64,000 nt of DNA, taken from the NCBI RefSeq assembly GCF_910592395.1, contig NC_088308.1, positions 25,311,501-25,375,500 of the forward strand, in the 5' to 3' direction. Position numbers and translations under genes: made by a program. This DNA comes from Lineus longissimus (taxonomy: Eukaryota; Nemertea; Pilidiophora; Heteronemertea; Lineidae). The notes under the pieces were generated by a model. It had not been told where the DNA came from, did not search any database, and worked only from the letters and a program-made list of their open reading frames with translations. Below are positions 1-13,506 of the stretch, one piece after another. The stretch's first letter is position 1; every line of letters starts with the position of its first letter.

Positions 1-3000
1 ATGTATTGATGATGCTTCAATAGCGATGACTGTAAGAGATGCTTTTTAAGAGGTGTCTGACTGGACTCTGAGAAGAAGTCTGGTCATGATAAGTTATAAG
101 GTGTAGAAGAATAGGGAACAAACTACTGCTACTCTATTTCGATATAGTAGTGATGTAACTGAGTGCATACTAATCCCACAGATGGAATCGAATATGATCT
201 ATACTTAGGTGTGATTGAGACTTCATCTGCAAGACGGAACAGAAATCACTTCACCAATCCTCCAGGTGTGCTTTACATCACTATTTGCCTTCAAATCACT
301 CCAATCTGGTGACTATTTACGTCTCCTGCTCCTATATCAGCAAGACTTGCTCCTGTTCAAACAGTTCATTGATCATTGATCACTCCTCGCAGTGTCACAG
401 CTGGTATAATAGGTAATTGATCTGCACTGGAGAGGAGAAGAAAGAACCGGTAGTCTAGATCCAAGCCATCATTAGACAGTTACATAAGTGAATGCAGTGA
501 GTGCAGTCAAATGGTTCTCATGATGCCAAAATCAGACTGTAACATCTGTTTAAATGTCATTGAACTGTTTTCACGTATCACAAATCAACTATTGTGATCA
601 TAAGCCAAGGAGCATGATTCAGCAGGATTCTCCATCAGCCTTTTCAAAATGGTGATACACCACAGAATATTGTTCTAATCTCCCCCCAAAAAAGGTATAG
701 CACTAAGACGTAATCCAGCCGTATCTCCTCCCGATGTCATCTAATCCGTCTCAGTACACAGATCAGATACCAACAGTGCACACAATCCAGATTTTGTGCG
801 GATTTGGAAAAATACCAACACAACAGCTAATGAATAATCCTCTAATGTTAAAAAACACATTCAAATGAAATCCTTGTCTCGTATATCAGGTGCACACATA
901 CCACATACACCACGAGCATACCACATCAGTTGTGTCCGTCATCCACGTTCGAGACAATGCCGGCAACGCTGCACTACTCCCTCTGGTCGCACCGGTAATA
1001 TCTTTACCATCTCCTTGACAACCAGTAATCTACAGTAGTTGGGGATTTCCAGAATCACCCAGCAGAGCTGCTGACGCTGATGAAATGATGCATCTACTGT
1101 TTGAATCACGATATGCTTTTTACAATGGGAAAATAACATGTGTGTATGAATTGCGGGGTATTTGATTTCAAGAAACCAGAACACATTCAGACACCCCAAG
1201 AAACACAGACTCGAAATCTAGTTTACAGTATAAAGGCCAGCATTGTTTGGCATTTTTTGGCTCTACTCCTCAAATATAATCATAGTCAATACATATTCCA
1301 TCTAAATACGCCCCCAGAGTCTGCTTTTGTTCTGACACGTGTGCCTGGTGTTTTTTTTTACACACGGTATCACAACCGAGTTCTCATATCATTCAATGCC
1401 GAGTATATTATTCATTACTCAATTTTCAAACTTCTGTCATAATCGTATGACACCTATGACCATGTTTACCAAATTTGGAGAGGTATTACCAGCCACATTT
1501 GCTCTCGGATGCTGAGCAAACACCAACCTCTGGTCGTCGAGAAAAGTGGTGATTGAAATATCTTTTTGGTACTTTACATTTATTCCCATTCACCACATGC
1601 CCAACCCAACAGTTTTACCCGCCTCTGATAATCATATTAACTTTTTTTAAAGATTTTAATTTGAAATAGCATGTAACATGTATGAGAAAAGCTACTGTCT
1701 TTCTAATCTCCCTGCTACTCAATCCATCCCTTGCACTTTACTTTTCTATTGTAAACTCATTAAGACTGCTACTGGTTAAAACAATCTGCATAATGTAATC
1801 AACTTTTTTGGAAATTGCTAATTAGTGATACCATAATCATCACATACCACATGTCATTCAAATAAGAAAAGTTATGACACATAATAGAGTACCGTCTGCA
1901 AAAAAGTCAAGAGGTATAATTTTTTTTAGATATTCAAGTTTTTAAAGAGTAAGTAGATTAGAGCCAGTATCACAACAATTTTTCATCTTTCAAATTTCAA
2001 AATTCTGCAAAATTTTCAGAGTCAAAAAATTCTCCATTGCTTATATTATGAATCGTCTTCTGAGCTCAATACATTATCAAAATGCACTTTAAGTCGAACT
2101 GCACAAACACTGCATACCCTTGTCGATAAAGTGATGAATATATGGCATCCACACATGATTATCGACATGGATCATTACTTTTCATTTCTATAGTCAACCA
2201 AGAAGGACAAGTGCACCAATGGCATTTGTTGACTATGATATTTGACGGTAACAATTCTGAAAGTTTGTTTGTAGAGATTTATTCAATGCAAAATACATGA
2301 TGCATGCTATTTCAGAAGTGAGTTCATATGCCCTCTAAATAGGCTATCTCACTTTTGTTAGCTATATGTAATAGCATCTAGGCATCCTAGCACCTAGCAG
2401 GCCTTTGCATTGTTCATAAAATACATTCAATCAAAATGTGAGTGTATACACTCATCATGGGGACATGTTTTTGAAATACTTTGATGATCATCATTTGGCA
2501 ACCTTTCTGACTGGGCCAAAAAAACATGTAAACATCTAAGAAGAAATGATCTATATAAAGTTTTTCCAGGTCAAGACACCAAACAAGATAATCAGATCTG
2601 ATCCGTGACGTATTAAGTCATCCCTATGGGATTCCAATTCCTAAAGGAATATTAGGTTTTTGATCAAGGGCAAACCTGGCACTCAATCAAATATTCTGAA
2701 TCAATACATACACCCAAAAATATATAAGTCGCTCGCTTATATATCTTATAATAACCTATTATTTGTAGGATCACACATATTCCTTATCGACTTGAATTAT
2801 ACTGCCAAGTTCCATACAATGATAAAATGTGATCAATCATGTGAAAAAATGCCAATTTGTAAGAGGGATCCACGTCATTGCCATGATGTCGGATGAGAAA
2901 AATGGACGAGATCGCAAAAGTCTGTTGTTGTTCAACAAATCATGTTGGAACAAAAAAGTATAACTACCATTGTCATTGATGTAATTGCATGAGAAAATAT

Positions 3001-4297
3001 TTCCAATTATGACCGAACATAACGAGTCTTATCATGAGGAAAAACTCAATTTGTTTATTCATTTTGTCGATTGCAAGAGGAGGTTCGTGCCTTTGGGCAG
3101 TCACAGCATGACAAGATTGGGTCTCTTCACTCTCATGTCATGCTAGGGACTGTCAAGTCTTTCAGATTACTTATTTATCAAGGCTTGAAAATATCCCAAA
3201 ATTGCATGAGAAGATTTAGCCAAATACTCTCTGCTGTGCAGAACAATTTGATTGATTTGTGGGTTGAGCTTTGAAGTGGGATCTTAAATTTTCTCACAGG
3301 ACTAAAGTACTGTCCAAATGTAACATTGCTTGCCTTTCACAACACTCAGTTCGCAATACTGGACTTAAGCCCCAATGACAACACATTTTCATGTCCAATA
3401 AAGTTCAAATTGACTGACAAATTGAGTGTTGCAGGACGTCATGAGTTATACCCCCTTAGTCAAGATACACCGTGTCTATGTTACTTGTGACATGTAACAC
3501 TTGATTTGTCGCATGATCTGAAGTTTATCAGGTCTTATTCTTGGGGCAGTCGGCCCTTCCATACAAAAGTCAGGACAAGGGTATGAAGAAAGGAAAGAGA
3601 ACATGCTGGCTGCAGATGGACTTTCAACAAGCAGGGCAGTGTGAATGTAGAAATGCGGAAGTGTACTGCCTACTCGTAAATACCCCACTTTGGAAACTCC
3701 TCCACACCTTATGCACTTACCTCAGCAGTCAGTGTCCTTGCATGCTTCTCCCTTCTCCACAACTTCAACATGATGTCAGAGTACAGCCAAGTATCCCAAA
3801 GGTTATATCATCGCAAGGAGAATGCAACAAGAATTCTGGTCCAAACTCAAAGGAAATATCGTGTAATTTACATCTACTGTATCTGCACACAACATGAATA
3901 TCAATGTTGGTAAGTTTTAAGAGTCATCCGCAACATCAGAATATGCAATGAGAAAGAGTGTCAATGCACTTGGTTATCGGTGATCTTCTCCTCCTCGAAG
4001 GCCTCAAAACTAATCCTAATCAACTTCAACCACAGTTTGACACCTTGATAATCCTTGAGATCTAATTGACTTCAACAAAAGGTGTCATGTTTGAAGTTCT
4101 GAGAATATGTTCCAATCCTGCAGGAATGATCAGCATAAATCCAAATGTTTATGCTCAAATGACTAAAATCCTGATCACAAAAACTTGTTATACGTCAATT
4201 CATTTCATAAGAAAAAATTTCTTTTGAAATTGGTGCAATGATCCGCTTATATCAAATGTCACGAAACGCATCGGTGGACAATACTGTCAATATGCTA

Positions 4298-4425
4298 TAT
4301 ACTGTGCTGGTGTGTTTAAGCCAGTTGAGTGTCGCATCTGTTACAAATAGGCATATCACAGGTGAAGTAGGCCTACTGAATAGGAGCCTGTCAACTGGCT
4401 TAAACAAGTTGATACAGTATTTTAT
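4298..4425. repeat. MITE-like inverted repeat, about 125 bp
   Basis: The two ends are imperfect inverted repeats. A 15-base core (GTTTAAGCCAGTTGA at about 4314-4328) is matched by its reverse complement at about 4389-4403, and similarity extends outward through ACTGT at both ends. About 60 bp separate the arms. No coding capacity is present. It resembles a miniature inverted-repeat transposable element, but no target duplication was identified. Confidence 0.4.
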
Positions 4426-4988
4426 AGGAAGTATTGGCGCAAGATAGTATGTCAGCCAATGAATACTATACTTGTTGGAAAATTGGCACTTCATCAACTC
4501 CCCTGAAAAAGTTCTGCAGTAGATGGGAATTATGCGATCAGATACCAGAGTTATCGTTCCCACTTGACAAGTAGTTTCAAAATGGCTACAGAAAATGATA
4601 AACTCAAAGTGAGCAAGATCAAATGTTGCACTTTTCGTTCAGATATCATTATTTCATTTACCTCATTAATGCTTGTGATTAGTGTGGCAACAAATGTCTT
4701 TCTAATCAATCTTTCTGTTCATGCATTGGTCAAAATGCCATTAACTATGCAAAGTCATTAACAAAATTACGATAATAAGAGGAAATTGCCACAAGGTCAC
4801 AGAATGTACCAAGCCTCCAAGTCAACCCAGAAGTTTGATGATGCAGAAGGGGGGGGGGGGGTCTTCAAAGGAAATGTATACATGTATAAGTAAGACATAA
4901 AGCCTTATGGTTGAAGAAATTACATGCAAGACATTTGCAACGTAGCTGGAATATCCCTTATCTCAATTATCTCTCCACTAAATGAATA

Positions 4989-5019
4989 TTCAAGATGGCT
5001 ACCTGGCAGCCATCTTGAA
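4989..5019. repeat. Perfect 12-bp hairpin
   Basis: TTCAAGATGGCT at 4989-5000 and its exact reverse complement at 5008-5019 flank a 7-base loop. It is short and could be the remnant of a small inverted-repeat element. Confidence 0.4.
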
Positions 5020-5353
5020 ATTTGGCTTCCAGGTCCAGCCACGAGCATCAATACAGGAAGGCCTTTAGCACAATGAGAAGACAACTGGTATACCCTATAA
5101 AAAGTTAACTATCAGTGCCATGCTGACCTATGCTATGAGAGAAATTTGTATCATATTAGCTGAAAAGCAGTGACAAATATGGAGAAAATAACTGATATTA
5201 CCATATGATTGTACAATTTGGCAAATGGCATATAACGGCTAATTTAGAGCATAATGCTACAAGGTAATTGATGATAGGTCATTACAAACAGGACCTTAAT
5301 AAAACATACCAACTATGGTGAACTTCAATGATCAATGCCGATGGTAATGCGTC

Positions 5354-6842
5354 AGTAACATAACATAACATAACATAATTTATTTCTCTCCAAAAAACCC
5401 TTTCGGGTATAAGAGGTTACATGATTTAACATTTACATATGGTGGACCAAGCTGATGAATTCTTTACAAAAACTATGAATATTGTCTAAGTTTACCCGGG
5501 AACATTTAGTCATAATGCGATGGAAAAATTCATGATAAAAAACCTGAGGTAATTCTTTTAAGTTTGGAAACAACCTTACTCGCATGTGACGGAAATACGG
5601 ACACGTAATAAAATAATGAAGTTCGTCTCTTACACAAACCTGGTCACAAAGACCACAAATATTTTCTGCAGTTTCATTTCTATACATTCTGGTTACTGTT
5701 TCTGGGAATTTTATAGATCCAGTACGAAATTTACAAATACTGACCGTTTGATATAATGGTAATTTTTTAACATAGGGCTCCATATTCAGGTTTTGTTTAA
5801 ACATTCTATAAATTATACATCTGAAATCGTTATTTACCTCGTTTCTCCATAGTTGTTCACACTGGTCTCTCATTATCTGTTCAACTACAATTTTCAGTTC
5901 TCGTAGGGACAAAACCTCGGGAGTATACCAAATTTGAGTGAGGCCACAGCCGTCTAGAACAGTTTTCACACTTTTACACCAGCCTTGGTTTAAATAACCC
6001 TTGTCTAAATGCTCCCTAGTTATGTTATAAAAGATATAAGCCCATTTATCTGTTTTTCCAATTCTGAGTCTGTTCCAAAAAGATAACATTCGCACGGCTA
6101 TGTGAATCTTCAAAGAGTGTCGCCCAAGTTCTCCCATTACCATTACTGTAGGAGTTCTTAACGGTAATCGTAGCAAATATTTGCAAAATTTAACTTGTAC
6201 ACGGTCCAGCAACTCGGTGTTTTGGTTACCCCACACCTCACTACCGTATAGCAAAACTGGTGTGACTACTTTGTCAAATATGTCTAGACTCAATTCGACC
6301 GTAAGAGAAAGTCTTCTACACGCTCTCAGTACACCAAACATGGCTTTCATACCTTTATTATATCTATCTTTTATTGCCCTCGCAAAATTTCCATTATATG
6401 AGAATGTTACGCCTAAGTATGTGAAATGGTCTACCAACTCGACCCTACCCCCATTATATCTAAATTCCGGTATATTTACTCTAAGCTTTCCCCGAGAAAA
6501 AATCATTGCCTTGGTTTTCTTAATATTTACGATCAGATGCCACTCCTCACAGTAATCGTGCAATAAGTTTAGGGCGTTTTGTAACTCGTTAGGATCATCT
6601 GCCATAAGAATCATATCGTCCGCATACAATAATATTGCCAGCTTCAAAAAAATCTCCAAGTTGTCTAAAAACTCACATCGGCTATTGATATGTAAATCAG
6701 AAGGACCATTAAAACCATGGTCGTTCAAAAAAATTTCAATGTCAATGAATACATCAGTGCTGCCATCTACAAGCTTTAAAAATAACTGAAAATAACAAAG
6801 TAGCGCTGGAAGTAAACTTGAAAGAGTCAAAGTCTTCAACAC
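5354..6842 (-). mobile_element. 5'-truncated LINE (non-LTR retrotransposon), reverse transcriptase C-terminal half
   Basis: A single open frame (6842 down to stop at 5433) encodes the back part of a LINE ORF2. It contains the reverse transcriptase catalytic box LLYADDMILMADD, a following thumb region with TYLGVTF, and a C-terminal CxxC...H...C cysteine motif (CGLCDQVC then HYFITCPYF), as in many CR1/Jockey/I-type elements. The upstream endonuclease and first RT blocks are missing, so the copy is dead on arrival by 5' truncation. Recognisable RT similarity begins near 6750; the first 25 or so residues look like flanking sequence. The 3' end, read on the minus strand, runs through an A-rich tail into four TTATG units (5354-5379), the kind of short tandem tail used by some LINE families instead of poly(A). 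It lies in the same orientation as the coiled-coil gene, downstream of its last recognised exon. The intact frame suggests a fairly recent insertion. Confidence 0.85.
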
Positions 6843-6868
6843 AATAAATGTAGTGAAATCAAACTGAC

Positions 6869-9800
6869 CTTCATTTGAGCAGTTCGTCTGAGGGCCCCCA
6901 TAGCTGCGGCCTGATACTCCAAATTCAACTGGTCATGTTGTAGCTGGATTCGACTGTAACAAAAGGGATGGTTCAGAGATGCTGATTGAGTAAAACCAAA
7001 AACCATTAGGTTGTTGGTAAAAGGGTTAAGTAAGAATCATATATAACTTCATATCTTCAGGTTTAGTTTGTCTCTTAGGTATGTAAATGCCGTACTCTAT
7101 AGTTTTGACAATTTTAAACTGAATGAAATCATCGCATCTTTGATACTCGTGAAAATAGAGAGAGCCTCTTACATGATATTGCCATCCAACATAGCATAAA
7201 ATATCTAAAAGACCGAAGAAACGAACTTGATACTCACGCGACATTTAATTTCAACTGGTCAACTTCTCTTTGCTGAAAAAGAAAATTGATCACATTATTC
7301 AGTTAGAGTAGGTAGCACCAGATGACAGCACTAGATATACCAGTTCCCTCATGCCTGAACGTCTGATTTTGTTTGTGGCACTAAAAACTGAGGATATTAT
7401 GGTTAGGTTAAATCTGAACACAGAAAGCATCATGCAGGTAGAACTCCCATCACAGATGACAGCATAGTAAATCACGATCTCAGAAACAAGTAGCTCCAAA
7501 CCTATACCCTCTGTCTTGCATTAGTGCTTAATTGCTGTGAAGAACCTACCCTCTGTATTCAATTAGTGTTTAATTGGTGTGAAGAACCTACCCTCTGTAT
7601 TCAATTAGTGCTCAGTTGGTGTGAAGAACCTACCCTCTGTATTCAATTACTGTTCAATTGCTGTGAAGAACCTACCCTCTGTATTCAATTACTGTTCAAC
7701 TGCTGTGAAGAACCTACCCTCTGTATTCAATAAGTGTTCAATTGGTATGAAGAACCTACCCTCTGTATTCAATTGGTGCTCAATTGGTGTGAAGAACCTA
7801 CCCATTTTATTCAATTAGTGCTCAGTTAGTGTGAAGAACCTACCCTCTGTATTCCATTAGTGTTCAGCTGCTGCCCCAGCTCTCGATGCAATGCTGTCAA
7901 CTTCCTTTGTTCTGCCACGAGTAATTTGGCTGTCACCTGTAGATAGCGAATATGAGGACAAAATATATTGGCACATATCGCTCAAAATGTGCAGGAATTA
8001 ACATGCCAAGTGCACATTAATCATACCAGGTAAACCAGGCAGATATGCTAGCCTAACTCATTAAAACTCGAGAAAAAAATTACCAGAAGAAAATGGCATT
8101 TTCCCAACTATTACTGGAAAGCTTGAAATATGCTATAATACTGCTGATTAATGTTTTAAAGAGCTCCAGGCCACATAGACAAGATCTTTAAGGATATCAG
8201 ATGGGTTAGTAATCTCTTATTCCGAGGTATACTGCATGAATACATTTCCATAGCCAGGGGAAATTTCTGCCCAAGAAGTAGACATTTGAAACATCCAGGG
8301 TAGCTGTCCGAGGAAATCATTGTAAATATGACAAAAGGCGAGAATATAATACTTCTTTTCCAAGTTGCAAAATAAGATGTACTCTTAGCATATTTGTAAA
8401 TCTCTGTATGATCGTGTCGATCAAAATAGCAAAAATCTGAAGTGATGCATGAGGCAATATCTACAAATGCAGCCATCTCTCATTTGCTATAGGGCTTAAG
8501 TAATTAACTCGCCAAAAAAATACGATATGACGCGGCTAATTTAGTTCTTGGTCTTTCTGGTTCATAACTGCTCCCCATCTTAAAAGCAAGACAACTTACT
8601 ACAGTCCACAGTGTGTTAAAAGTTAATAAGCAACACCCAGTCCTGATCCCACAGGGCAAAGCTTTTCTCATCTAACGGTTATTGACATTTCAGAGAAACC
8701 CTGTCATTCAAATCCCCATCCTGGATAGAGCCAGATAACCTTTTATTGATCAATATCAACAAATCACGCAAAGTCGCACCTTATACACTCTAAATTGATT
8801 TTGCTGAGCGGAATATTCGTAGCACAGGTGTTTCTTAACCCCTTGATGACAGGTTGATTCCTTCTGCCTGGAAAGGTGCTACCAATGAGGAAACTCACAG
8901 GCAGTAGGGGTGTTTTTTAACCCCTTGATGACAAAATGACTCTGCTTGGAAAGGTGTCATCGATAAGGAAACTGGGAGCACAGCTGTGATTTTTAGCCCC
9001 TTGATGACGGGTCAATTCCTTCACCTTGGATAGGTGCCGCCGATGAGGAAACTGGAAAAACAGGGGTTTATATACCCCCTTGATGACCGGTTGACTCCTT
9101 CTGGTTTAGAACCCTGGCTGTGGAACCAGTTCTTACTACATTCCTCCAGACTCTCGCCCAAAGGGTTAAAGTTGCCTCACTTTCACACAAATACAACACA
9201 ATGCCAAAGAAAGGAGAAACCATTTCATGATTACAGATAGGCTACCTAGACTAATTTTTATAGTCTGGGTCATATGAAAATGGTTGTTATCGCTGTTACT
9301 ATGGTTATAGTGATGCAGCCAGAATGATGCAGCTTTACTGGCAAACAGCAATATTTCCGATGGTGTTTTCAAAACAGAAATAGTGCATGTTCTCAGCCGC
9401 TCCCATGAATGGAACAAAGTCGAGACGCCCCTTTCCATTTTTTGATAAGACAGAGATCAAAGACAATGTTCACCCAGTGCAGTTAGGAGCCGCAATATCA
9501 CCTTTTATTACGAGATATCAAAGTAAAGTAACGAAAGGCTTCTTAATGGAAGAGACGTTTTTAAAATCTAGGGATGTACTCATTATTTGGGTTCACACCT
9601 TTGTAATATAGATGGTTTTAGACGAGAAAGTACAGTTTTTGTCTGTTTACAAGGCAACATGAACCAAGGATTGAACTAGACTCGGGTTTCTGTGTACAAT
9701 ATTCTTTGAAGAGAAAATATTACTTCTGGCCATACAAGCCTGATTCAAAATGGCTAGTAATTAGAAGTCTACAGGTACAACACATTCTAATGAGATATCC

Positions 9801-12800
9801 ATTTATACAACAACCACGAAAGGCGAAAAGACATGATGTGAATAGTACATCGTTCGGTGGCTCAGGGGAGCAAGATCAGCCTACTTTGAAGCTCCCCAAG
9901 TGACGGAAACATCACAGAACTCGTTATGATAATCCTCCGCCTACCTCCTGCTAGTGACGCTACCTCTTCGATGGGGAAACAGGACTACATGTCCCCAATG
10001 TTGCTTTCCTCCACCATTTGACATTTCTGTGCTGAAAAAACATACGGCGTCGTATGACAGCGCAACTTTTTGAGCTGGCATTGACATCATACTGAGAAAG
10101 TTTATAAATACCTCACCCACGTGATATTGGAAGAAAAGCTGTAGATTGACTTTGAACTAGGAATACCTTCACAGAAAGGTGCAGGTTTCCCCGCTATAGA
10201 ACTCAGAGCAATAATAACCCTGTGCTGTCAATGCCAATCTGGATGTTATTTCAGGCTGTATTCAACAAAAATGGGTGCTTCTTCAAATGAATTGCCTCTG
10301 CTTATCCACACCCCCTCCCCATCCCCCATTCTCACTAGCAGCATCAAATAGAAACTGCTCAATATAGGCCTAAACTGGCAAGAGAAAAGTCAGCTTGTTT
10401 GTGAGCTACTAAAGCTCCTCACTGCGCATCATACTTGAGAGTATGATACAAAGAGATTTTCCTTCCCTCAGGCGAATGTCACTAGATATCAACACAGACA
10501 CATTTGAAAGTTTTGTCCACAGGGTGACTGACAGATAATAGGAACTCACTAATACCTTAAAGCTAAACTGGAACTGTCAAGGTACTCTTGGCTAGTATTT
10601 GATACTTGTATCAGGCATCAGATGATATATATATATACAAAGAACCCACTGGTAAAAGAGTTTGACTGTCACATATTGTATTCCCGTGATGACTCCATGA
10701 TGCATTTCTGAACCTCCGCTGCTTTGGATTTCTTTCTCCCAACAGGGCTATTGCTAAGATTTTCAAAGACATCTGGTTGGTCACAATGAGATAAACCAAA
10801 ACTCCCTAAGCAATGGTTGAAAACAATATCACTGTGGTCTGATACCAAGCCAACATTATCATTCCACATCAAGAATATAGCTTCATGGCCCATAATTTGC
10901 CGATAACTGCTAAGAACGGATCTGATGAAAAAAAGAATATCGGATGACCTTGACGAATATCGGATGACCTTGACGAATATCATTCTCCAATACAAGAAGG
11001 CAATATTCAATGCTTTAAAGGAGTCTTTCGTAGGGGGTTTTGCTGTATCTATAAGCTTATCATATCCACCCACACAAGAAAGCAATATGCTATTAGCGAT
11101 TGTTTGGTGTTGTTAATGGAGTCTCCCTGTAATAGATTCTTTGGATGGATTTGTCAGACTTTTTATAATCTTGCTGCATTGTGTCATATACACCATTCAT
11201 ATTGCACGGCACAGTAGATACTCGCGCTTATCCTACATTTTAGCAACTTGGGGATGTCAGTTGATCAAACACAAGTTATGAAATTCAATAGTAAGCACTC
11301 TGCTCAAACTAGTGATAAATCATTGCGATTATGATCCCATGCGACAAAAAGTGCTTGTGGTTCTTATCGCAGTTGCCTGAGACAAGAACCGATGATCGCA
11401 GAGACCTCGGATTAATATCAAACACAGTGATTACTGGTTTCAGCCCTTGGCTGTACCCCGGGCTTCAGTCTGCTTCGGTCTATCCGAGCAGTCTTGATGA
11501 GATAACCAAGGATCACCAGTCTGGTATTCATTCCTTAATCCAAACCAAACCTCCATGAAAACTTTTTACAGAATTACCAGGCAGGAAATCATTGGTAAGA
11601 TGAACTGAAGACAATGGTTTCATTGATTACCAACTAATGTCAGTTGTCAGGTATTTTTCTATCAAGATTAGCGACCTGCGTAGGAAGATGCTCCTATTTT
11701 TCATTTTCCAATATCTCCATAGGCAACCTGACCACATCATAGCAACCAGTAAGGGAAAAACTCCATTTCCAATCTCAGGTATTCCTATCCAATGTCCAAT
11801 GTCACATAAACTTCAGGCAACTTGCCATATCATGGTTATCATGAAGCTACTGTTTTCCTGCTTTTTATAAAGCGAAGTTCATTCTTACTTTAAACGATTT
11901 GCCGCCTCCACAGGAAAGTTCCTAATGTCCCAAACCCCTTGTGGCAGGTAAAGACTCTTTAATCCCCATACTTGCCTATGGTCATATAACTGTGGTGCTC
12001 TGCTACCCACTCTGTTCATGCTATTATTGTATCTCCAACATCAAATATACCCGGTAGCAGAAAAGAACTCATTGGAGGCAGGAAGGGATGAGAGACAATT
12101 CCAATATCGTAATGTGTTTGACATTTAGAGGTTATAGGGTGGACATGCCATCACAGCATGATCAGGGAAGCGTAGACTTCGGAAATGTGCCCACACTCTT
12201 GTATAGATGGAATATCTGGGGTATGGTTGATGTGGTACTGTGAACAAAACTTTCTAGATGACTTGACCATGACATTGTGGAGATGGGTTACCATATCACA
12301 CTATTCTGCAATACAAATAATCTTTCGGGGGGGGGGGGGTTCAAGATACTTACACACAGAAATTAATTTTGCAGGTTTTTGATGCATTCCATCATCATTC
12401 ACCTGCTATGAATAATAAAATGGCCAGGGCCATTGTGCTCACCTCATGTGGAGGAAAGATGGATAAAGAGCATGGTATTGTGTCATGTAGTGTTAGGTTT
12501 GATGTAGGTCCAAGCAATTACAATTTCCCCAAAATGGCCAATTTACAGTACATTCGACCTCTGTGACCTTGAAAAGTAGGTCAAATCAAAGAAGACCCTG
12601 GTGACACATTGAATGGTTGTTAGAATTAGATGTACCTATGATATAAAATTGGTGCCAATCGGGCAAGTCATTACTAGGAATAATGGCATTTTGAAGAATT
12701 TAGGATTTGGCCCCCTCCCTGGAGGCCAAACGGCAAATCAGATCGCACCAAACTTCGGTACCTGAGATCACCTGACCAAGGGGTACATGTGTACTTAATT

Positions 12801-13453
12801 TGTGGTCAATAGTCATTGCAGTTAAGAAACGTGCCATAGTTACGGCCGGACGGCGAATTTATGCCATTTGACCTCTGTGACCTTGACAAGAAGGTCAAAT
12901 TAAAAACCTGTGTGACATATACTGTATGGTGGTTAGATGTACCAATGATATCAAATTGGTGGCAATCGGGCAAGAAGTTAAGGAATAATCACATTTTTAA
13001 GGTTTTTGGATTTTGCCCCCTGGTGGTCAAGTGGTGAATCATATTGGACCAAACTTCGGTCCCTGAGATCACCTGACTAAGGGGTAAATGTGTACCAAAT
13101 TTGGTGTCAATAGTCATTGCAGTTTAGAAACGTGCCATCGTTACATCCTAACGGCCAATTTACACCATTTGACCTCTGTGACCTTGAAAAGGAGGTCAAA
13201 TCAAAAACCCGGAGGATATATGATGCACCTTTGCTAGAAGTACCTACTATATTTTTTTCAAAATTTCCCAAATACTATTAAGGGAGATATTGCATATTTT
13301 TACTTTTAACGTTTGGCCCCCTGGTGGCCAAACCATGAAACGAATCGGACCGAAACTTGGTCTCCAAGGTGTCATTACATAAGGGTACATGTGTACCAAG
13401 TTTCAACTCAATAGCTCTAACAGTTACGAAACGTGCCGTGCTAACGGACGACG

Positions 13454-13506
<53 letters not shown>

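Larger units (their letters stand above)
1..5340. other. Gene-poor AT-rich stretch
   Basis: No coding exon is convincing here on either strand. Open frames in this stretch are short, low in coding character and lack plausible splice sites. It probably is intron or downstream sequence of the minus-strand coiled-coil gene at 6869-14199, whose 3' exons were not found. It holds a 13-base G run at 4849-4861, a small MITE-like inverted repeat (4298-4425) and a short hairpin (4989-5019). Confidence 0.5.

Noticed and set aside
7524-7818. Repetitive ORFs with a 14-residue period (CCEEPTLCIQL-like), possible repeat protein
   Set aside because: The 42-bp minisatellite is open in two frames only because its unit is a multiple of three. 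The adjacent real exon is on the other strand.
7524-7862. CRISPR-like array
   Set aside because: Units are directly contiguous with no unique spacers, and the genome is eukaryotic.
10669-11085. 138-aa minus-strand ORF as a gene
   Set aside because: Only its last third looks coding, and its splice sites are weak; the rest reads as chance open frame.
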